This document shows, piece by piece, positions 1 to 9,613 of a DNA stretch of 64,000 nucleotides; position 1 is the first letter of the stretch; every line of letters starts with the position of its first letter. The notes beneath the pieces are model-generated. The model had not been told where the DNA came from, searched no databases, and saw nothing but the letters and a program-made list of their open reading frames with translations. Both the position numbers and the translations under genes were made by a program. The stretch is from Buddleja alternifolia (lineage: Eukaryota; Streptophyta; Magnoliopsida; Lamiales; Scrophulariaceae): positions 17,566,195 to 17,630,194 of the forward strand of contig CM033394.1 of NCBI GenBank assembly GCA_019426215.1, given 5' to 3'.

Positions 1-105
1 TAGTTTGTCGTGAGTTGGATCGGTTCCCTTACTCCATGTGGTCAATCACGCGACAATCACTGTCTGACGATTTTTACCATCATCAAATTGGAGCCGTCTG
101 TGGGA
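1..105 (+). mobile_element. Ty3-type LTR tail and primer-binding site
   Basis: The window opens in what reads as the last part of a 5' LTR, followed at about 86-105 by ATTGGAGCCGTCTGTGGGAA. This is close to the primer-binding-site context typical of Tat-type Ty3 elements, where the block normally reads TTGGCGCC followed by GTCTGTGGGAA. One base of the core differs (GAGCC for GCGCC). The LTR start lies outside the window. A degenerate gag-like reading frame with stops begins near 127. Confidence 0.55.
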
Positions 106-342
106 AATCTCGGTCCAACCACTGAGCATGCAGGCTAGATATCAACTACACAACATCAATGATCAAAGTAATAGCAGCAGTATGCCAAGTAAAGTATGCA
201 CCGTCGGTCAGTAGGCACCTCAGGGGTCACTAATAGTGAATCCCCCTCTTTCAAAGAGTGTAAATGAGATTACTCGCCATATGTCCCCTACGGTGGCCTT
301 CGACTTGGAAAAGCACGGTATCCCTGTAAGAACGAAGCTTTA

Positions 343-642
343 GTGATCTCAGTCACCATCGCGGATTCATGGGTATGCAAAGTTCTCGTAGATAGTGGGA
401 GCTCTGCGGATCTTATCTTCTTCGACACCTTCACGCAGCTGTCTAGCGGTGGGGCCAAAGTTCAGGCGGTGAAAACCCAACTCATCGACTTCACTGGCGA
501 AGCGGTAGATGCATTAGGAGAGGTGACCCTGCCTTTATCTTTGGGTACGCTCCCTCAGCGTGTGACCAAAGATGTGAAGTCTTTAGTGGTTAAAACCCCC
601 TCCGAGTATAATGTTATTGTTATGATTCGGTCTAGCGGATAA
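343..642 (+). pseudogene. Ty3-type retropepsin fragment
   Basis: The frame encodes an aspartic protease domain of a Ty3 gag-pol polyprotein, which cleaves the polyprotein during particle maturation. The active-site motif VDSGSSADLIF is at about residues 16-26, followed by the expected beta-rich stretch ending in PSEYNVIV. It lies only about 240 nt after the gag-like start, so most of gag is missing, and it stops at 642 with no reverse transcriptase behind it. The element is therefore internally deleted and truncated. The first ATG is not a meaningful start because the family makes protease as part of a polyprotein. Confidence 0.75.
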
Positions 643-900
643 ATTTTTTTAATCCGAATCACACCCGAGAATCCAATCTGGGGATATTCATGATAGTTAG
701 CATATAGATCAATTAACGAGAATTGAAAAGAGTAATCAAATTACCTTTTCGTCTATTGAATCTCGAATTATCAGCAGCAGCCCCGGACTCCTGCCTCTAG
801 ATAATCACACGGAAGAAAAATTCTATGAGAAAAGCTCGATCTCCTCCTCGGCAACAATTGCAGGTGGCTAGATGGATGGAGATAGAGGGATTTTTCCTTT
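625..900 (-). repeat. possible copia LTR fragment
   Basis: TCTAGCGGATAAATTTTTTT followed by an AATCCGAATCACA-like stretch resembles, in reverse complement, the end of the copia LTR at 46900-46956 (element G), which ends in a TTATCCGCTAGAACA-like sequence. I cannot find both ends, so this is only a possible LTR remnant separating the Ty3 fragment from the copia fragment that follows. Confidence 0.3.
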
Positions 901-919
901 CTAATGCTTTAGGTTTGGC

Positions 920-1705
920 ATGCAGTACTGCAAATTAGGTGATACCCCAGTGGCTAAGGGAGACAAGTTTAGTCTCAATCAATGCCCCAAGAATACTTTG
1001 GAATCTAAGGAAATGAAGGATATCCATTATGCTTCGGCTATAGGGAGTTTGATGTATGCGCAAGTCTGTACTCGTCCAGACCTCGCATTCATTATTGGGA
1101 TATTGGGCAGATACTTGAGTAATCCGAGTATGGATCATTGGAAAACAGTCAAATGGGTTATGCGGTACTTGCAGAGAACAAAACATCACATGCTCACATA
1201 CAGACAGTTGGATCAACTTGAAATCCATGGGTATTCTGATTCCGACTTTGCGGGATGCCAGGATAGTCGCAAATCCACTTCGGGCTACATTTACTTGCTT
1301 GCTGGTGGAGCAATTTCTTGGAGGAGTGCTAAGCAGACACTCATTGCTTCCTCCACCATGGAAGCAGAATTTATAGCAACTTATGAGGCATCAAATCAAG
1401 GAATTTGGCTGTGAAATTTTGTCACTAGACTGCATATATTAGATGGTATTGAAAGACCACTAAAGTTATTTTGTGATAATAAATCCGCAGTCCTTTATTC
1501 GAATAACAACTGGAGTTCTTTTAAGTCTAAACATATAGACATTAAGTTTCTTGTTGTTAAAGAAAGAGTTCAGAGTGGTCAAATCAGTATTGAGCATATT
1601 GGGACAAACTCCATGATTGCGGATCCGCTCACTAAGGGCTTGACACCAAAGGTCTTTCACGACCACAATGCTCGTATGGTTGTTGTACAGCTAGATAATG
1701 TCTAG
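920..1705 (+). pseudogene. copia reverse transcriptase C-terminus and RNase H (element H)
   Basis: This is the C-terminal end of a Ty1/copia polyprotein. The conserved block YASAIGSLMYAQVCTRPDLA is at residues ~37-56. RNase H motifs follow: GYSDSDFAGC, KSTSGYIYLL, SWRSAKQTLIASSTMEAEFIA. A TGA at 1412-1414 interrupts a frame that continues unbroken to a TAG at 1703-1705, through DNKSAVLYSNN, SKHIDIK and IADPLTKGL. CGA to TGA by C-to-T change explains the stop and fits decay of a methylated CpG. Gag, integrase and most of reverse transcriptase are absent, so the element is truncated at its 5' side near 900. Confidence 0.9.
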
Positions 1706-2120
1706 ATTCAGTGGGAGTTTGTAATATGTGTGTGCTCAATGTTTGAGATTTGACATATATGTACACTTTGGTTATTGCTTAAGCATAAAGTTCTTCAGTT
1801 TTGCACTCTGAATGTTGAAGTTTTGATCTTAATAAGGTTTAAGGTTGAACCAGTTGGAAATAGGCATGTCCAGATTACATTACATGTAATTTTCATGCTA
1901 CACATCCATACTGATCCAGGTCGTTAGTTACTTTGACATATGTGACCACTGATGGGTTTAATTGCGATTAATGCGACGACAACCTCTTTGATCCTTGTAT
2001 TAAATTGACTATGGACAGGATTGGATAAGATGACTAAATACAGAATGTTTGCTCGAGCTACTAAAGTTATAATGTGTGATATACAGCTATAAGGGGTTGT
2101 GTATATGCACATATATAGCC

Positions 2121-2680
2121 CAAGTGGGAGATTGTTGAAATTTTTTAATGGACTTATATTATGTGCATATCACAATTATATGTATTAGGGCACGCAGACG
2201 TGTGTGCACTGCAGTTTGAATTGTATATTTTATATTAAATAAAGTTTGGGCCTTAAATTAAGTGATCCAATTAAGTTTTATAGGCTCAAGTCATCTTATT
2301 TAGTATGGGGTCATATTTAATATGTGTAAAGACTTTGACCACTGAATTGTAATTTTTGATGGGCTGATTTGCAAATAAGTCCTATTTCAGCTATATATAG
2401 TGGTTATGGTCCCCAGTTGACGTACAACAGAAAATAAAACTTTCAGTTCATATGGTCCTTTTTCTCTGGAATCCCATCATCTGAAGAAGGGTTCTACGGA
2501 GTACGATCAACTGGAAGCCACAATCCTTCGGTGAAATTTTTCGCTATGGATTCAGGTACGCTTCCAGTTTATAGCTTATTACATGATTATCGTGAAGTTC
2601 GAAGATTCGGGGCAATCAATTAATTTCTATCAAAAAGATCATCTTCAATTGATCAATCCGCTGCCACTAAATCTATTGAT
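2121..2680 (+). mobile_element. polypurine tract and 3' LTR of copia element H
   Basis: CAAGTGGGAGAT at 2121-2132 is a canonical copia polypurine tract, and the LTR begins at 2133 with TGTTGAAATTT, about 430 nt after the polyprotein stop. The LTR carries TATA-like CTATATATAG near 2390-2400. I could not place its right end exactly; it lies somewhere in 2610-2680. No second LTR copy is in the window. Confidence 0.7.
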
Positions 2681-2689
2681 CCGACCAAA

Positions 2690-3140
2690 ATACTAAAAAA
2701 ATTTACATAGGATTTACACATGTACAAAATTTTACTTGGAAACTACAATTTACACAGAAATATAATTATTTTTAAAACACAAATTTCCCACTCTCAATTA
2801 CATTACTCATTTGTTGCTAATACCAAAATCAAAGTAGTCTGATACATATTACATTCTCTAAAGGAGAACATCAAATTCAATAATGGCTTTCAATTTTTAG
2901 TTTTCCGTCAATCTGCATCATAAGCATATATTACAGCTCCATAACCAAAAAACAAAACTGTCCATTTTTCATCAAAATAAAATAAAAACAGTTCCGTAAA
3001 AATCACCAGATTGCTATCCATACACCAGATTATATTGGTATCTCCATTAAACTTTTTTAACAATATAATTAAAATAAACGTTTGTTCCATATTAAGTAGT
3101 CAGATTATATCCATAAACAATACAGATCCATATCTCTAAC
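2690..3140. other. AT-rich stretch, nothing recognised
   Basis: I see no conserved coding frame, terminal repeat or RNA gene here. The short open frames on both strands have no recognisable motifs. Confidence 0.5.
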
Positions 3141-3159
3141 TTAGGCTGAAAAGTGATTC

Positions 3160-3400
3160 CTAAAAACAGAACGAGGAGAGAGAGAACTTACCTGCCGAGG
3201 CAGTGGAGGTCACAGAGGCGGCAGAGGAAGCGGCGGCGACGGAGAGAGAGAGGCTCGGCGGACGAGAGAGGGAGGGGTGGAAGAGAGAGATGAGAGAGAA
3301 CAGAGCGAGAGATGAGAGAGACGAGAGAGAGAGGGTTTACACTATAATAAGTTTAGATTATAACCGTTGGACTCACTACAAATCCAATAGTTGAGAGCGT
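3160..3400 (-). other. pyrimidine/GA-rich leader-like segment
   Basis: Read on the minus strand, this is a CT-rich stretch (about 3345 down to 3230), a short GCC-rich stretch, and then CTCGGCAG followed by GTAAGTTCTCTC, a good plant splice donor (GCAG|GTAAGT) at about 3190. This matches the 5'-untranslated first exon of a gene or transposon. A similar layout occurs in the CACTA element at 28700-29083. No downstream exon was found, because the next minus-strand sequence is the copia LTR. The 63-codon plus-strand frame made of E and R codons is a by-product of the GA repeat. Confidence 0.35.
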
Positions 3401-3568
3401 TAGGGTCTATGGATCGATCTAAGCAGGTCCAAACCCAAACCCACACCCAATTAACAAAACTTATTGTGTCAGGATTTGGATCCAAAATTTATTGGGTCTG
3501 GGTCTGGGTCTGGATCGAGACCCAGCAATTATTTTGAGACTAGACAAGACCAACCCAATGCCAGACCT

Positions 3569-3745
3569 AACTGCCTCCAAATACTTCAATTTGGCCATAT
3601 GAAACTCTTTAATTATGTTTTCCATGCCTAATACGTTCAATAATTCCTTTTGCGCCGTGGCCATTACGTCTAGATTATTTATAAGCTCAGCAATTGCCCA
3701 ATCAACTGATATGGCCGAAATGTCAGCCCCGCCTGCAACGATATG
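3569..3745 (-). pseudogene. CYP706-like exon 2 fragment (copy 3)
   Basis: The minus strand encodes the start of P450 exon 2. It begins at 3745, right after an AG acceptor, with an I-helix-like GGADIS where the intact gene at 10240 has GGTDTS. It continues through WAIAELINN and the FHMAKLKYLEAV block that precedes the ExxR helix, then loses homology near 3569. The catalytic ExxR, PERF and heme-binding segments are absent. The I-helix threonine is replaced (GGTDTS to GGADIS), which would itself impair oxygen activation. The frame is open, but the fragment cannot be functional. Confidence 0.85.
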
Positions 3746-4007
3746 CTATGCCCCAAAGTAGTACACAAACAAATATAAGACTTTCTTTTAGTGTCATCAA
3801 TCAATTTTAACATCTTTCATAATTAGCTAACCGACATATCTTCTTTCTATGAATTCTATAAAAATTGTCATTGTGATTTATATCCTATGCCCCAAAGTAG
3901 TACCCAAACAAATATAAGACTTTCTTTTAGTGTCAATCAATCAATTTTAGCATCTTTCATGATAACTTAACTGACATTTCTTCTTTCTATGAATTCTATA
4001 AATTGTC

Positions 4008-4044
4008 ACACACACACACACACATTTATATATATATATATATA
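4008..4044. repeat. (CA)n-(TA)n microsatellite
   Basis: About eight CA units run directly into a TA tract. The TA tract is the insertion site of the inverted-repeat element that follows. Confidence 0.9.
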
Positions 4045-4426
4045 GGAAAAATTACACTGGGTACCCTTGAGATATTGCCTAATTACGGTTTACACCCCCT
4101 AATTCAAAATATTACATCTAACATCCTGTAGTTTAATATATTGATGTAAGGTTGGGCAAAATCCTCTAATGTTCATGAATTAATAAGGTTTCTCAGTTAA
4201 TCCTCATATTACACTATAAATGCTCATATTACACCAAATAGAAACACAAATGCAAGAAATTCAGTAAGTTTAAGAAGTTCTAAACCTAACAAATAACACC
4301 ATAATTATACTAATCCGTACAACCTTACATCAATATATAAAACTACAGGATGTTAGATGTAATATTTTAAACTAGGGGGTGTAAACCGTAATTAGGCAAT
4401 ACCTCAAGGGTACCTAATGTAATTTT

Positions 4427-4430
<4 letters not shown>
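4045..4430. mobile_element. MITE with ~110-bp terminal inverted repeats
   Basis: The left end (GGAAAAATTACACTGGGTAC at 4045) and the right end (GTAATTTTCCC at 4420-4430) are reverse complements over roughly 110 bp, including GCCTAATTACGGTTTACACC on both arms. The element is about 386 bp, has no coding frame, and is embedded in TA repeats on both sides. This is a non-autonomous foldback or MITE element. The TA context hides the target duplication, so I do not assign a superfamily. Confidence 0.85.

Positions 4431-4465
<35 letters not shown>
4431..4465. repeat. (TA)n tract
   Basis: About 17 TA units separate the two inverted-repeat elements. A matching shorter tract is at 5923-5947. Confidence 0.9.
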
Positions 4466-4468
<3 letters not shown>

Positions 4469-5923
4469 GGTCAAAATCTAATACACATCCTATATTAAAT
4501 AAGATATAAGACCCAATCTACACCATTGGATCCATTAAATCCAACAGTTCAAAAAAGAAGCAAAAAATAGGTGGGAAATTGATTCCAATTGAATTAGGGG
4601 TATAATAGTAAAAAAAATATCATTATACAGCATCTTCCTAAAATCTCTCAAATTGAAACGCACAAAATCTCCCCCACAATCTCTCAATTTGTTTCCAAAA
4701 TTAACTCACGCAAATAAGGTGAAACTTTTGCATCGAGCTTTTTCTTCACAGAAATTAGGGTCGCGTTATCGGCGCTTTTGAGATTTTTCAATTGTCGAAG
4801 AATTTCTATGGGGTTTTGCAATTCTGGGAAGATTACAACCAATAAGAATTTTCGCATTTTCTTTTGGTTAACAGAAATCCATTCTTGTATTTCCTGCTAT
4901 TTTCTGATGGGACTTTTACCTTTAAGCAAAATGTGTCAAGCAAATGTGACCAACAAATATGTTAGATATCATGCAAATCAAGCTTTTGCATCAATTTTGC
5001 TTTCATTTTGCATCAATTTTGCATCAATTGAAGTAAAATCACACTCAATCACATTATAGAAGCAATATATTCAATTTTTTTTAGCAAATATGAGGTCGAA
5101 AAATACTCCGAGAATGTATAAACACACATTGTATAATGTGTTATAAGATACTGTATAATGTGTTATAACATACTATATAATGATTTATAAGATTGTAGTT
5201 GTATGATGAATAAACACACACTGCATAATGTGTTGTCATATACTGTATAATAGTGTATAAGATATTGTATAATGGTTTAATGTAATTTTTTTGAAGAAAA
5301 CAATATCAAATGAACCTCTACGCATGCAAGTATCAAATTCACTTCATAAATAATCAACTCACAAAATGAATTCTTATAACAGAAGACGAATTGTGTTATG
5401 AAAGTATCAAATTCACTTCATGAAATAAAAAAGACCTAACCATTTCACAAAATTTAACAGAAGACGAATTCTTAATTTCCAAACTTTCGATCTTTACAGC
5501 GACGATCTCGAAAATGAACACACAAAAAATACATACAAACAGATGAATATATCTTATACTAATGATGAATTGTCGATGATTTCGAGCTAAAAGTGCCGAT
5601 GATGATTGATGATATATGAATTGAATATGAATTTATTATTTTCTGTATCAAACGTATCATCTGTTTACTGAACTTGGAAGGAGTAATTAAAAATGGAAGA
5701 AGAATATTTTATTGCGTAAAATAAGGGATTTGATTTGGCTTCTGCATGTTATTTGCATAAGTTTGTTAGACCTATTGACCAAAATGCCCCCATCATCATT
5801 AAATTAAATATAAAATCCGAAATAATGACTTTAAATATGGATCTTGGGATCAAATGGTTTAAATGATCTAGATTGGGTCTTATATCTTACCTAAACTATA
5901 GGGATGTATTTGATCCATACCCT
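4466..5923. mobile_element. non-autonomous DNA element with inverted ends
   Basis: The left end (GAGGGTCAAAATCTAATACA) and the right end, read in reverse complement (GGGTATGGATCAAATACATC), share a common core further in, AAGATATAAGACCCAATCTA, on both arms. The length is about 1.46 kb. No transposase frame is present. Internally, 5110-5290 holds an imperfect tandem array built from units like TACTGTATAATGTGTTATAA. TA microsatellites flank both ends. It sits between two copies of the P450 intron repeat. Confidence 0.75.
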
Positions 5924-6189
5924 ATATATATATATATATATATATATCCTATGCCCCTAATTAAAGTAGTACTCAAACAAATACAAGACTTCGTTTTAGT
6001 GTCAATCAATCAATTTTAAGATCTTTCATAATTACTTAACCGACATATCTTCTTTCTATGAATTCTATAAAATTTTCCAATAGATATATATATATAATTG
6101 TTGTGTCCATTTTGTATCTTTAAACTTACATAATGTTTCAACAATGAACAATATATATATTACTTCTTGGCTATCTCTGGTATTATCAT

Positions 6190-6200
6190 AGTATCAGAGC
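6190..6200 (+). other. tRNA-Met-type primer-binding-site relic
   Basis: AGTATCAGAGC followed by CATG matches the TGGTATCAGAGC primer-binding site used by copia elements and caulimovirids. It precedes the decayed polyprotein described next, with no LTR recognisable before it, which favours a pararetrovirus over a copia element. Confidence 0.55.
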
Positions 6201-6289
6201 CATGTTGCCATGGAAGTATCCATATTGTCAGGTTATCATATAGCTTTATAAGTATAACTTCGACACGTAGTAAAACGGCCTACTTGACA

Positions 6290-8400
6290 CATTGTTTTCC
6301 CGCAATAAATCATTGTCTGATCTAAACGTAAAAATATATGAGGATAGACTAAAATGGATAAATTCACGAAAAACATGTATTCTGGGTCCTCTTCTCCCGG
6401 AGATAACCAAGATTTTACAAATATTGTTACAGCTAGAGAAACTTTATGGGAAGACAAAGATCTTTTGGATTGGAAACCTCCAAAGGTTCAAACTAAAGAA
6501 ATATATGAAAAATCTCTTATACTATAAAAATTGAAGAATAAGTTTTACCCTTAGTTTCAGATCATTTATTCTCAAAAGCCTCTGTTGCTGAACATAATAA
6601 AAATGGTTATAAATGTTTACACATTGGTTTGGTACAAATTGCTATAAAAGCATTAACACGGGAAGGTCTAGATACTAGCCAGCATATTTCTTGCATTAAG
6701 AGATTGTAGACATTTAGATTTTCATGATTCTGTACTTATTGAAACTAGTCTTTGTAATTGCCGAATTTATTTCCATACTTTTTTCAACTTCACCGTTTCC
6801 CTTCTTGATCCACATATTTTAGATATTGTTACATTAAATGTTAAAAATTATAATTGAAAAATGAAAACAAGATCTCACAATTATGAGATTGTCTTCATTA
6901 CAAAATTACTAACATGATTAAATGTTAATGTTGTTTCTCATATGAAATCTCCAGGACAAACTGTCTTCTGGGAAATTAATAGAGCAAAATCTAATTTGAT
7001 GGTTCCAAAAACTATCGAATGGAAAAATGTCACTTTACCAGAAATTTAGGATTTACCCCTTAGTTCAAATCCTCCGACCTAACAAATAAAAAATTCTAAG
7101 TGTGATCTTATTAGTCAACATCCTAATGGATCTGTTGGAGTCAAATTCCTTAGACAAACTTCCTTCAAAATTCATAAAGAGCCTGAAATTCATAATTTTT
7201 TCATACCTCACAGACATTTTGTCTCTACTTCTTCTGAAGCAACTAGACAGAGTAAATCTTCCTTTCAAAGAATACTTATAGATCATAATCTTACTCAACC
7301 CATTTACCAAGATTATGAAGATTCAGATCAACCTGAATCCCCTAGAACCGCTCCTTCATAATTAATACTATTAAAAAAGAATTTCTTATACATAAAAACT
7401 ATCTAAGAAAAGACTTTCTTTCACAAAATAATTTCTTAGATCGAAAATGGTTCATGGAAAATTTTGATAAAATACAAAGAGATCAGATTCGTTTGGATTG
7501 GTATGAGTATATGGCATATACCCAACAAAAAGTCCCATTGTTTAACTATTTTTTCCATACTTATGGAGAAAACAAACTCCTAGTAATTCAAAAGATAAAT
7601 AAAACATGGACAAAAATAGATGGATCTGTTACTTCTAAAGAACATCCTCCTCTTGAAGAAACAAGCATTATGATAAAAGAAATGAAAGTATTATGCTTAC
7701 CTGTTTGTGATATTGACCAAAATTCTTTAAAAGAATATGTTTCTATCCAAATTAGACAAAATAATTTTGCTAATCTTATTCTTCATTCTTTATGTAAACA
7801 ACTTGATAAAATTGAGTCTAAAATTGAAGATGCAAAAGACAATATTTTAAGTCCTTCCTCTTCTACATCTTTAGTTAAAAAGCATACATCTCTACAAATT
7901 TCTGATCAAACTCTACCGTTTCAGATTTCAGATTACATACCTAAACTTAATTCTTAAAATACTTTACTTTCTGAAATTCAAGAAAGATTAAGAGATCTTG
8001 GGAAAGACAAGGTTATAATCACCTTAGGACAAGATCAAAATATTATTTCTGATGAAGAACAAGAACCCTTTTTTCTCAATCATGTCCAACAACGACTCCA
8101 ACATTTCAAAAATCCTTATCCAAGACCAACACCTCCTTAGTACAGTTGGAAGAAACCTAAATTCAAGGTCTTTCAATGGATTCCATTTATGAATAGAATA
8201 TGGATGGGTTGTCTGAATATCATATTCTCAGCCTTTGTAAACAAATGGTGATGGTCGCCAATATTTAAAAGAAAGAGCTAATCTCACTGATTCAGATGCA
8301 GCCAAAAATCTTTTACTTAGTTTTAATGGCCAAATCAAAGGATGGTGGGATAACGCCATGACCATCTTAAATTACATCAACAAGAGAAACAACTGATTGT
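6290..8400 (+). pseudogene. endogenous pararetrovirus-like relic (movement/coat region)
   Basis: Conceptual translation across all three plus frames gives a badly frameshifted polyprotein. About 6600-6850 carries a block containing HIGLVQIAIKALTR and, after a frame change, a stretch ending LDPHILDIVTLN. About 6955-7060 carries VFWEIN and PKTIEWKNVTLP. These resemble movement-protein domains of plant pararetroviruses (Caulimoviridae, petuvirus/florendovirus-like). An open stretch at 7454-7957 is lysine/isoleucine-rich and probably lies in the movement-coat linker. About 8330-8360 reads FNGQIKGWWDNA, a coat-protein-like motif. No reverse transcriptase is present: the 3' side is cut by the hAT element and the P450 gene. 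Stops and frameshifts are dense, so no functional product is possible. The alternative is a related LTR element with an unusual gag. Confidence 0.6.
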
Positions 8401-8511
8401 AAGAAAAGAAAAATATTGATAACAACTCCATTTGCAATTAAATGCAACTTTGGAAACCAACAACACGCACTTAAATTACTTAAAGTAAAAGAGCTTCTGT
8501 CCAATTTTGAC

Positions 8512-9549
8512 CATGGTTCAAAGTCGCGGTATCGGTGATAATATCGGCCGGTGCCGTTCCATATCGATCGTGGCGTATCGGGATATTATCGGGCGATACG
8601 ATACAAAAGTATTATAAAATGCTCCAAAAATTCTAAAAAAAATTAGTAAAATTAAAGAAAAATGTAAATGACACAAATTGCTAGTTTTTAATACATATTA
8701 AAAGTATTTACTACATCAACCATCAATAAAGCTACATATGTCATTTCAGTCGCTCAAAAAATTAATTCATAGAAATAAGACATGAATGCACTTAGTTTGT
8801 TATAAAGTTTTACATATGAATAGAAAAAAGTGCATGATGCCAATGACATGATCCTTCCAAATGCTTGCTATCAATATCTATTTCTTCAGAATTATCTTTT
8901 CACCATTGAATTTTATTTGAATAAAGATTGAAATGAGTAGAGAAGATGTACGTGCTTATATACTTTTTTTAAAACAACATTTACATTTCTCCCGTGAACA
9001 ATAATACAATAACAGATATAAAGCTGATTATATTCTCTGAAAAAGAAATTGTGATGAACAATAATACAAATAAAGACACAAACAAACCTGTTAAAGCAAA
9101 CCTATTCTACCTATTATCTGAAAAAGGCCAAATATTCCTACCTAATGTCTGAAAAAAGCCAAGAAAAATGGGATAAGAAAGTAATGTCTGAAAAGCAGCC
9201 AAGAAAAAGGGGAAAAGAAGAAAAAGGGGAAAAGAAAGTCAAAGAAAAACAACTCATCCAAACCAAACACTATTCATTCGTCTTCTTCAACTGGCCAAAA
9301 CGCAGCAACAGCAACATGTCATTCAACATTGAAAATCGTCCGTTTTCATCGGAAAATCGGCCGATATGATCCGATATGGTTCGATATTATCGCATATCGC
9401 CGATATTATCGGCCGATATCCGATAATATCGGCGATATCAAGCCGAAATGCTAAGAATTCATATCGCCAGATTTTATCGGATCGGAGGGGTCCGATCCGG
9501 TTACGTATCGGCCAATATCATCGGATATCGGCCGATACTTTGAACCATG
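8512..9549. mobile_element. non-autonomous hAT element, 1038 bp, 8-bp TSD
   Basis: The ends are inverted: CATGGTTCAAAGT at 8512-8524 and ACTTTGAACCATG at 9537-9549. They are flanked by the perfect 8-bp direct repeat ATTTTGAC at 8504-8511 and 9550-9557. An 8-bp duplication with CA...TG ends is diagnostic of the hAT superfamily. No transposase frame is visible. Both subterminal regions (8526-8605 and 9345-9535) are packed with GATATTATCGGCC-type repeats, several palindromic (CCGATATTATCGG), the sort of array hAT transposases bind. The short ORFs in the element are by-products of these repeats. Confidence 0.9.
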
Positions 9550-9613
9550 ATTTTGACTTCATAGGTTATACAACAAAGGCAGAATTTTAATAACTGTAAA
9601 TTAAAATATTAAG

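Larger units (their letters stand above)
3746..6079 (-). repeat. three copies of the P450 intron 3' end
   Basis: A segment of about 115-130 bp starting with CTATGCCCCAAAGTAG and ending near GAATTCTATAAA occurs at 3746-3863, 3885-4003 and 5948-6079. It also matches, more distantly, the intron just upstream of exon 2 of the intact gene (10241-10370: CTATTCCCCAAAG, GACTTTCTTATAGTG). Copies 1 and 2 are adjacent. Copies 2 and 3 are separated by CA/TA microsatellites and two inverted-repeat elements. The tandem copies must predate those insertions. The arrangement fits slippage or unequal exchange in a decaying P450 intron. Confidence 0.75.

Noticed and set aside
3203..3394. Plus-strand 63-codon frame rich in Glu and Arg
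   Set aside because: By-product of a GAGA microsatellite; the minus strand makes better sense as a CT-rich 5' UTR.
9145..9590. Two 74-codon plus-strand frames
   Set aside because: They lie in the hAT element and read through its ATATCGG repeat array, with no domain.
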